Shown here one piece after another: positions 9,503-15,211 of a stretch of 36,285 nt of DNA. The stretch covers positions 1 through 36,285 of the forward strand of contig CANFHJ010000014.1 of the NCBI GenBank assembly GCA_947446605.1, written 5' to 3'. Below the pieces are notes generated by a model, which saw nothing but the letters and a program-made list of their open reading frames with translations, ran no database searches and had not been told where the DNA came from. Source of the stretch: Bacteroidota bacterium. Lineage in GTDB: Bacteria > Bacteroidota > Bacteroidia > UKL13-3. The position numbers and the translations under genes are program-made. Within the stretch, counting starts at the first letter, position 1; every line of letters begins with the position of its first letter.

Positions 9503-10309
9503 ATGAGAAATAAACTAATTTTTATTGTGACCTACTCTTTATTGGCCTTATTTTTTTTAAGCACTTTTTCTTGTAAAACAAAAAAAGTAATGCTTAGAGA
9601 AAATCCGGAAACAACGCATGGCGATCAAGATGCGGTGATTGCGGATAACTCCCTTTTTCTTAATAATATTATTTTAAGCAAGAGTAATTTTGAGCAGTTT
9701 TCTTTTAATGCGGAAGCCGATTATAAAGACGACAAACAAAGTGCAACTATAAACATTGAAGTGATTGCAAAAAAAGACCAATATGTTTTTTTAAATGCCA
9801 AAGCGATGGGATTTATTAATGTAGCAAGAATTATGGTTCAGCCAGATTCTATAAGAATTTTGGACTTAATAAACAGGCGCTATATTTCTGCCTCCTATAA
9901 ATATATGCAGCAATTTTCTAGTGCCCCAATAGGGTTTCAACAAATTCAAAATTTAGCCATGGGCAATGCTATTTTCGACCCAAAATTTGGTTCAACACAA
10001 ATTGATTCTTTGGGCCAGCTATTTGTATTAATAACAGATTTGGCCAATGTGAAGCAAAAATCTAGTTATAGCAAAGACCTTAAAACACAAAGTGTACTTT
10101 TAAGTGAACAAGGTAAATCCATGGAAATGCAGGTCAGCTTTAGGGATAGACGCATTGTTGATGGATTGAGCTACCCATATGATATTTTAATCAACATTCA
10201 GGGAGAAAAAAAAATGGAATGCCGATTTTCTATTGGCAACTTCGTAACTAGTTTAAAAAAGGAGCCACAGTTTGTTGTACCAAAATCGTATAAAGTTCAA
10301 GTATTTTAG
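9503..10309 (+). CDS. DUF4292 family lipoprotein
   Basis: The ATG at 9503, four bases after the preceding stop, gives MRNKLIFIVTYSLLALFFLSTFSC, a lipoprotein-type signal with Cys24 as the likely lipidated residue. Earlier in-frame ATGs at 9473 and 9488 would put the signal further in and are less likely. The mature part (about 245 residues) has the DUF4292 pattern: long beta-strands such as FSFNAEADYKDDKQSATINIEVIAK and VFLNAKAMGFINVARIMVQPDSIRILD, resembling LolA/LolB-type half-barrels that hold lipoproteins or lipids. A lipid or lipoprotein carrier role at the outer membrane is therefore plausible but inferred. Its 3' end overlaps the start of the EnvC-like gene by about 35-38 bases. Confidence 0.85.
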   Translation: MRNKLIFIVTYSLLALFFLSTFSCKTKKVMLRENPETTHGDQDAVIADNSLFLNNIILSKSNFEQFSFNAEADYKDDKQSATINIEVIAKKDQYVFLNAKAMGFINVARIMVQPDSIRILDLINRRYISASYKYMQQFSSAPIGFQQIQNLAMGNAIFDPKFGSTQIDSLGQLFVLITDLANVKQKSSYSKDLKTQSVLLSEQGKSMEMQVSFRDRRIVDGLSYPYDILINIQGEKKMECRFSIGNFVTSLKKEPQFVVPKSYKVQVF

Positions 10310-11549
10310 TTTAGTTGCCCTCTTCTTGTTTTTGGGCTTTTCTTCTATTGGGCAAAATGTAGCCAGTAAACGAAAAGAACTAGAGCAAAAGCGCAAAGAA
10401 TTACAAGTTCAAATTCAGCAAAATAAACGCCTGCTTCAAAATGCCAAAGCGCAGGAACACAACTCAATGGTAGAGTTGCAAGCAATTGGCAAACAAATTA
10501 TCACACGTGAACAACTGATAGATCATGTTTCGCAAGAAACGTTTGAGATAAGCATAGAGATAAGTAATCAGCAGAAAGTTATTGAAACTTTGCGCAATGA
10601 TATTCTTGAGCTCAAGAAAGATTATGGCGATTATATTGTAGCAGCCTATAAGCGAAGAAATGCCAATGCAGCATTTTACTTTGTGTTTGATGCAAAAAAT
10701 CTAAATCAAGCATTTAAAAGATTGAAATACCTTAATTCCTATGGGAACTATAGGCAACAACAAGCCCAGTTAATTTTAAATACGCAGAAGCAAATGATAG
10801 TTGCTTTGCAACAATTGCTAGTTACTAAACAAGAAAAAACAGGACTTATACAATTAAAGGAAAGCGAAAAGAAGGAACTTATTGCAGACAAAAAAGAGGA
10901 AGGTTTGGTGCTAAATAAGGTGCAACAAAAAGTTAAAAACCTAAACCAAGTAATTGCCGAGCAAGAAAAAGCAGCACGCAAATTAAATCAATCTATTAAT
11001 AATTTAATTAGCCAAGAAATTGAGGCAGCGCGCAAAGCAGAGGAGAAAAAACGCACCTTAGATGCAAAGAATAGTGGCAAGCCAATTGCACCTAAAACAA
11101 ATAACAGTTATCTGTCTGAAATTGATTTAAAATTAAGTGGCGACTTTGCAAATAACAAAGGAAAATTACCTTGGCCAGTTGCTGGAAATGTTACACAAAC
11201 TTTTGGCGAACATGCCCATCCAACTTTAAAAGGAGTAACAACTACCAATAATGGTATTGATATAACAACTTTGCCAAACGCACCTGTGAAGGTGATTTTT
11301 AAAGGTACGGTTAAAGCAATTTTTCCAATACCAGGTTTAGACAGAGTAATCCTAGTAAGCCATGGCGAGTATTTTACTGTATATGCGCGTTTAGCAACTG
11401 TAAATGTAAAAATTGGACAGACAGTTGATAGAAATGATGTTCTTGGCGAGGTTGCTACAAACGAAGAGGATGGCAGCAGCAAATTGCATTTTGAAATATG
11501 GAAACAAAGGGTTTTTCAAAACCCAGCACCTTGGTTAAAACTGCGTTAA
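10272..11549 (+). CDS. envC: EnvC-like murein hydrolase activator with inactive M23 (LytM) domain
   Basis: This exported protein (up to 425 residues) has a signal peptide (FSLVALFLFLGFSSIG), a long coiled coil (about 30-255, rich in K/E/Q with RKELEQKRKEL) and a C-terminal M23/LytM domain (about 295-425). There is no ATG; TTG at 10272 or 10275 are the candidate starts, overlapping the DUF4292 gene. The zinc and catalytic positions are replaced: Asn327 where the first His of HxxxD belongs (NGID), Arg373 in YARL instead of YAHL, and Lys404 in KLHFE instead of HLHFE; only Asp330 and His406 remain. As in E. coli EnvC, such domains activate amidases instead of cutting peptidoglycan. A role in cell separation through a partner amidase, not encoded here, is inferred. 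Confidence 0.88.
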   Translation: MLYQNRIKFKYFSLVALFLFLGFSSIGQNVASKRKELEQKRKELQVQIQQNKRLLQNAKAQEHNSMVELQAIGKQIITREQLIDHVSQETFEISIEISNQQKVIETLRNDILELKKDYGDYIVAAYKRRNANAAFYFVFDAKNLNQAFKRLKYLNSYGNYRQQQAQLILNTQKQMIVALQQLLVTKQEKTGLIQLKESEKKELIADKKEEGLVLNKVQQKVKNLNQVIAEQEKAARKLNQSINNLISQEIEAARKAEEKKRTLDAKNSGKPIAPKTNNSYLSEIDLKLSGDFANNKGKLPWPVAGNVTQTFGEHAHPTLKGVTTTNNGIDITTLPNAPVKVIFKGTVKAIFPIPGLDRVILVSHGEYFTVYARLATVNVKIGQTVDRNDVLGEVATNEEDGSSKLHFEIWKQRVFQNPAPWLKLR

Positions 11550-11554
11550 TTTTG
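11547..11554 (+). promoter_or_regulatory. Putative -7 box overlapping the envC stop codon
   Basis: TAATTTTG fits TAnnTTTG and shares its first three bases with the stop codon of the EnvC-like gene. It lies 71 bases before the ATG at 11626. I found no well-spaced -33 TTG. Confidence 0.3.
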
Positions 11555-11625
11555 TCATATTAATTTTACAAAAGGCACTGCATATTCAAATGAAGTTTTC
11601 CTTAAAATTGCGCTACTTAAAATTT

Positions 11626-12426
11626 ATGAAAAGAAAAACATTACTTTCTATTGCTTTTTTAATTGCTGTGGGCGTTAGTATCCCTAATTTGCAGTCGTAT
11701 CCATCAGGTGCTCCTGCAGATGGAAGAACCGGATCCCCTGGTGATGGCGGCAAAACTTGTTATGGTGGTGGTTGCCATTTTGGCGTACCGTCTGATGCTA
11801 CAGGAATCATTTCAAGCAATGTTCCAGCCGAAGGATATGCACCAGGCACCTCTTACACCATTACTGTAACTGTTGATGGATCTAGCAGAAAAGGCTTTGT
11901 TGTAAGTCCTCAAGCCTTGGATGGCACACAAATGGGTACCCTAACTGCGGGCGCAGGAAATTATGTAACTGGAAAATACGTTACACATTCTGGGTATAAA
12001 TCAACCAATCCAGCGGTATGGACATTTACATGGGTTGCTCCTGCAAAAGGAAGTGGTGCAGTAGATTTTTATGGTGCATTCGCAAATTCAACTTCTACAA
12101 CTAGAAAATCAAAAATTAGCATCACAGAAAAAATTGCTGCTGGCATCAATGAAAATGCAGCTTTAACGCGTTTAAGTATATATCCTAATCCAGCGGTAGC
12201 ACGCGTAATAAACTTAGGTTTCGATTTAAAAGTTGCAGGTAATATCCGCATCAGTTTATTAGATATGCAAGGCAAAGAGGTTTCATTGTTACAACAATCT
12301 TTCCAAAATGCAGGAGTATTTAGCAATTCTTACGATTTGCCAAGTTTAAACAGTGGCATTTATTTTATTAGAATTGAAGCAAATGATGAAGTGTTAAACC
12401 ATAAATTATTGGTTCAGCAAAACTAA
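11626..12426 (+). CDS. Secreted protein with CxxxxCH motif and T9SS type A sorting domain
   Basis: The ATG at 11626 gives a clean signal peptide (MKRKTLLSIAFLIAVGVSIP); an in-frame ATG at 11590 adds 12 residues and looks less natural. The mature protein begins YPSGAPADGRTGSPGDGGKT followed by CYGGGCHFG, the N-terminal pattern of choice-of-anchor V-type proteins of Bacteroidota, where a heme-like CxxCH or related motif is common. Here the spacing is C45-x4-C50-H51. A beta-sandwich follows (about 55-175, VPAEGYAPGTSYTITVTVDG and VWTFTWVAP). The last 80 residues, from LSIYPNP, form a T9SS C-terminal sorting domain, so it should be exported across the outer membrane and anchored or released. Function unknown. 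A strong terminator follows. Confidence 0.82.
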   Translation: MKRKTLLSIAFLIAVGVSIPNLQSYPSGAPADGRTGSPGDGGKTCYGGGCHFGVPSDATGIISSNVPAEGYAPGTSYTITVTVDGSSRKGFVVSPQALDGTQMGTLTAGAGNYVTGKYVTHSGYKSTNPAVWTFTWVAPAKGSGAVDFYGAFANSTSTTRKSKISITEKIAAGINENAALTRLSIYPNPAVARVINLGFDLKVAGNIRISLLDMQGKEVSLLQQSFQNAGVFSNSYDLPSLNSGIYFIRIEANDEVLNHKLLVQQN

Positions 12427-12441
12427 TTCTATAGAAATTTG

Positions 12442-12478
12442 AAAGCGTCTTACCTGCGGGTAAGGCGCTTTTTTTTTA
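12442..12478 (+). terminator. Strong intrinsic terminator
   Basis: A 13-bp stem (12442-12454 with 12459-12471, one T-G wobble, 4-base loop) runs into an unbroken T-run to 12478. It ends transcription of the 11626 gene, and its T-run abuts the next gene's -7 box. Confidence 0.92.
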
Positions 12479-12486
12479 TACCTTCG
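12479..12486 (+). promoter_or_regulatory. Putative -7 box of the MenE-like gene
   Basis: TACCTTCG fits TAnnTTCG and ends four bases before the ATG at 12491, which would give an almost leaderless mRNA. The -33 region falls in the terminator stem and shows no TTG at the right distance. Confidence 0.4.
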
Positions 12487-12490
12487 TTTC

Positions 12491-13555
12491 ATGAGTTTCA
12501 CCATTCATTTTCAAAATCAAAGCTATTCTTTGCCTGCCTTTATTTCGGTTCGAACCGATTTAGAATGGGTAAAAGCAATACAGAAATTTTGCCATGCATG
12601 GGAAAATGATTTACCTTTTGTGTTTAATTCTTCAGGAAGTACAGGTGTTCCAAAGGAAATAACTTTTAGTAAATCTCAATTAATAGCAAGTGCGCAAAAT
12701 ACAATAGATGCGCTTAAATTATTAGCAGAGAAGGAACATTTTTTAATGTGTTTACATGCCAATTTTGTAGGTGGTTCAATGGTATTGGCTAGGGCATTGG
12801 TTTTAAATTGTGAGATTAGTGTTTTTGAACCAAGCATGCATATTTTTGATCAGCTGGCGGAAGAGCATCCATACTCAATTGCTAGTTTTGTTCCCCTGCA
12901 TTTTCAACAAACTAGTTTTTCAATTGAAAAATATGAAAGAATAAATAAAGTTTTAATTGGCGGCGCCAGTCTTTCCGATGAGCAAGTTAATAGGATTAAA
13001 TCTTTTAAAAATAACACCTTTCATACCTATGGTATGACAGAAACATTGTCAAATGTGGCATTGCAAAATATTGCTTTAGACAATGGCTTTAGACCCATAT
13101 TCCCCAATCAAATTCGCATCAATGAAGCGCAATGTATTTGTGTTCGAACCAACTTTTTGACCGAAGAAATTAGTACAAATGATTTAGCTGAATGGATAGG
13201 TGAAAATTGCTTTAGGGTGCTTGGAAGAAGTGATTTTACAATTAATTCAGGCGGTATAAAAATAAATCCAGAATTATTGGAAGCAAAAATTTGTGCAAGC
13301 GATTTAAACTGGAAACCTGGAACATTTTTTATTGGGAAGGCAAAAAATAATTTTTGGGGAGAAGAAATTGTATTGGTGTCAAATGTTCTTTTGGCGCAAG
13401 AAAATATAGAAAAACTAAGAAAAGATTTCACCTCAATGAATTGTAAAAAGGAATTACCAAAGCGTTTTTTACAAATTAATGAGTTTCCAATTTCTGAAAA
13501 CGGTAAAATTGCACGTCCTAAATTAAATGAATGGATTGATAATCAATTAGTTTGA
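12491..13555 (+). CDS. menE: AMP-binding acyl-CoA ligase, short MenE-like form (o-succinylbenzoate-CoA ligase)
   Basis: This 354-residue adenylate-forming enzyme carries the ANL core motifs: phosphate loop SSGSTGVPKE (47-56), YGMTETLS, FRVLGRSDFTINSGGIKI, and the C-terminal NGKIARPKL with the catalytic lysine. At about 350 residues it is much shorter than ordinary acyl-CoA synthetases, lacking most of the N-terminal subdomain, which is the form of MenE found in Bacteroidota. MenE activates o-succinylbenzoate with ATP and CoA in menaquinone synthesis. No other men gene lies in the window, so the substrate assignment rests on length and resemblance. It is expressed from just after a strong terminator. 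Confidence 0.75.
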   Translation: MSFTIHFQNQSYSLPAFISVRTDLEWVKAIQKFCHAWENDLPFVFNSSGSTGVPKEITFSKSQLIASAQNTIDALKLLAEKEHFLMCLHANFVGGSMVLARALVLNCEISVFEPSMHIFDQLAEEHPYSIASFVPLHFQQTSFSIEKYERINKVLIGGASLSDEQVNRIKSFKNNTFHTYGMTETLSNVALQNIALDNGFRPIFPNQIRINEAQCICVRTNFLTEEISTNDLAEWIGENCFRVLGRSDFTINSGGIKINPELLEAKICASDLNWKPGTFFIGKAKNNFWGEEIVLVSNVLLAQENIEKLRKDFTSMNCKKELPKRFLQINEFPISENGKIARPKLNEWIDNQLV

Positions 13556-13585
13556 CTTATTCTGCAAAGAATTAAAAAAACATGA

Positions 13586-13614
13586 TTGATAAGTGAAAGC
13601 TTTTTATAATTTCG
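13586..13614 (+). promoter_or_regulatory. Putative promoter of the DUF2795-like gene
   Basis: TTG at 13586-13588 and TAATTTCG at 13607-13614 are 18 bases apart, a fit to the phylum's promoter with TTCG in place of TTTG. The ATG at 13636 is 21 bases downstream. Confidence 0.45.
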
Positions 13615-13635
13615 CGTAAAATAAATAGAATTAGT

Positions 13636-13857
13636 ATGTATTGGACATTAGAACTTGCCTCTTATTTAGATGATGCACCATGGCCTGCAACAAAAGATGA
13701 ATTAATTGACTATGCCATCCGCTCGGGTGCGCCTTTAGAAGTTATAGAAAATCTACAAGAATTGGAAGATGACGGAGAGCCTTTTGAAACAATAGAGGAA
13801 ATTTGGCCAGATTATCCAACCAACGAAGATTACTTCTATAACGAAGACGAATTATAA
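13636..13857 (+). CDS. Small acidic DUF2795-like protein
   Basis: This 73-residue, strongly acidic protein (C-terminus YPTNEDYFYNEDEL) has the DUF2795 pattern: LASYLDDAPWPATKDELIDYAIRSGAPLEVIENLQELEDDGEPFETIEEIWPDY. The family is small, helical and common in Bacteroidota; its molecular role is unknown. It has no signal peptide or membrane segment. It has its own promoter-like sequence upstream. Its last codons GAA-TTA-TAA lie on a palindrome shared with the last codons of the converging Fic-fold gene, so the two coding regions overlap by six bases. Its reading is sound despite the short length because codon use and family pattern are consistent. Confidence 0.85.
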   Translation: MYWTLELASYLDDAPWPATKDELIDYAIRSGAPLEVIENLQELEDDGEPFETIEEIWPDYPTNEDYFYNEDEL

Positions 13858-13860
13858 TTC
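13849..13860. other. 12-bp palindrome holding both convergent stop codons
   Basis: GAATTATAATTC is its own reverse complement. Read on either strand it is GAA-TTA-TAA-TTC, so both converging genes end in Glu-Leu-stop on the same bases. Confidence 0.8.
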
Positions 13861-15021
13861 TTCATTAGTAGCAGTTGCTTCTAAAGAATTTTCAAGAACG
13901 AAATCCGCCTGGTATTTTTCCAGTAGCGGATTTCCTTTTTCATGGAGGTTGATGCAATACCTTAACCCAGCCCCTGCACCAATAGATTTAACCAAACCTA
14001 AATCAAGTAACATTTGAAAATCTCTTTGAATGGTTTTTCTATTGCAATCAAATTCATTCACCAATTCTTTGGTTGAAATAAAACCGCGGTGTTGAATAAT
14101 ATACATGATCAGCTTTTGACGTTTATTCAAAATGCTGTCGTCAATTTCTTTTAACTTATAACCTCTTTCAAAAACGTAATTCATAATGTTCTTCTGACGA
14201 GGGTTGAGTTTTTCAAAATCAACTTGTTGTCTGAAATAATTTCTGAATAAGTCTTTTAATCTGCCCAATTGCACTTGTTGCAATTGTAGGCCAAAAGTAA
14301 TTTGCTCGTTTAGGCTGTTTTCCTCGCCTTGTATAGCGTTATTAATAATTTGGTCGTAGGGTAGCTTATTTATATAAATCTCGTGCGCTAAGCCCATTAA
14401 ACCATACATGTCCATTTTATGTTTGCGCAACCAAAACAATTGCATCAATACAGCAAACTTTGATTTGCATTCGCTAAAGAGCGGCAGCGACATCATTCTA
14501 AAATGAAGGATCCAGCTTTGAACTATGGGATGGAACTCTGTATCTGAATTAAGAAATTCAAATAAACTCTCCAATTCTATTTCGCTTTCCATGCTTAATT
14601 TTTCTGGAATGCGTGCACTTTGATTGGAGAATAAATTGATTTCGCTGCTATTACGGTATAGGTCCTCAATAAGAATTTTTTGCAACTGGTATAAGAAACC
14701 AATACTTAAATTTTCGTGAAGCTGTTCCTCAATAAATTGTTCTGCTTTCTGGTATTGTTCCACTGCTCTCTCGGGCATATTGGAAGCACGTACATTTTTA
14801 TTGACGAGGTATTTTACAGTTTTAATTTCAAGCAAATTATTATCTAATGCGTTTGCATAATAATTTCTAAGAATGGCACTGTTTACCTTTTCAATATTTC
14901 TGATATGATCTGGAAGGTCTATGAACTCATAAATTTTATAAAGTTCCATTTGTTCTTGCACACATTGCAAGAATGCATCGTCAATGGAAATAATGGGTTC
15001 GTATTTATTAATCAGTATCAT
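13852..15021 (-). CDS. Fic-fold protein with C-terminal helix-turn-helix, Fic motif degenerate
   Basis: The ATG at 15021 gives 389 residues; a GTG one codon earlier is possible. Residues about 85-235 follow the Fic-domain order: an AVEQYQKAEQFIEE helix, SIGFLYQLQKILIEDL (as in Fic IRELH regions), an RIPEKL segment, ELESLFEFLN, HPIVQSWILHFRMMSLPLF, and a long helix to KMDMYGLMGLAHEIYINKLPYDQIINNA. Where Fic enzymes have HPFxxGNGR there is LPLFSECKSK, so the catalytic His, Asn and Arg are gone. The C-terminus (about 275-360) is a winged helix-turn-helix (STKELVNEFDCNRKTIQRDFQMLLDLGLVKSIGAG). This suggests a DNA-binding regulator built on a Fic scaffold rather than an AMP-transferase. It has no signal peptide. 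Confidence 0.75.
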   Translation of the reverse strand: MILINKYEPIISIDDAFLQCVQEQMELYKIYEFIDLPDHIRNIEKVNSAILRNYYANALDNNLLEIKTVKYLVNKNVRASNMPERAVEQYQKAEQFIEEQLHENLSIGFLYQLQKILIEDLYRNSSEINLFSNQSARIPEKLSMESEIELESLFEFLNSDTEFHPIVQSWILHFRMMSLPLFSECKSKFAVLMQLFWLRKHKMDMYGLMGLAHEIYINKLPYDQIINNAIQGEENSLNEQITFGLQLQQVQLGRLKDLFRNYFRQQVDFEKLNPRQKNIMNYVFERGYKLKEIDDSILNKRQKLIMYIIQHRGFISTKELVNEFDCNRKTIQRDFQMLLDLGLVKSIGAGAGLRYCINLHEKGNPLLEKYQADFVLENSLEATATNEEL

Positions 15022-15027
15022 CACCTA

Positions 15028-15035
15028 CGAAACTA
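15028..15035 (-). promoter_or_regulatory. Putative -7 box of the Fic-fold gene
   Basis: On the minus strand TAGTTTCG fits TAnnTTCG and ends six bases before the ATG at 15021. No clear -33 TTG was found. Confidence 0.35.
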
Positions 15036-15109
15036 AGGTGAAAACACATGGCCTTTAAGGGTGCCTCATTTTGCAGAATGGTGGATTACGTTTTATCTTC
15101 TCAAATTAT

Positions 15110-15157
15110 GGCAAAAACAAAGGCCGGATGCCTAGGTGAATAAGCTTTCCGACCTTT
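15110..15157 (-). terminator. Terminator of the glycosylation operon
   Basis: Reading on the minus strand, a 10-position stem (15157-15148 with 15128-15119, one mismatch) closes a 19-base loop and is followed by TTTGTTTTTG. It lies 55 bases past the stop of the GT fusion gene and is a reasonable intrinsic terminator, though the loop is large. Confidence 0.6.
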
Positions 15158-15211
15158 ATGTTAAAATTAGACAACTGATTAATTTGTTGTTAATAAATGA
15201 TTATCTAAACC

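Noticed and set aside
10272-10277. A frameshift or lost start in the EnvC-like gene because no ATG is present.
   Set aside because: TTG codons at 10272 and 10275 give a complete signal peptide and the coding frame is intact through the M23 domain, so an alternative start explains it.
11108-11482. Minus-strand open frame of 124 codons inside the EnvC-like gene.
   Set aside because: It lies fully opposite the conserved M23 domain and its translation has no family signal; it is a shadow frame.
13108-13431. Minus-strand open frame of 107 codons inside the MenE-like gene.
   Set aside because: It lies opposite the conserved C-terminal ANL motifs and shows no protein-like pattern.
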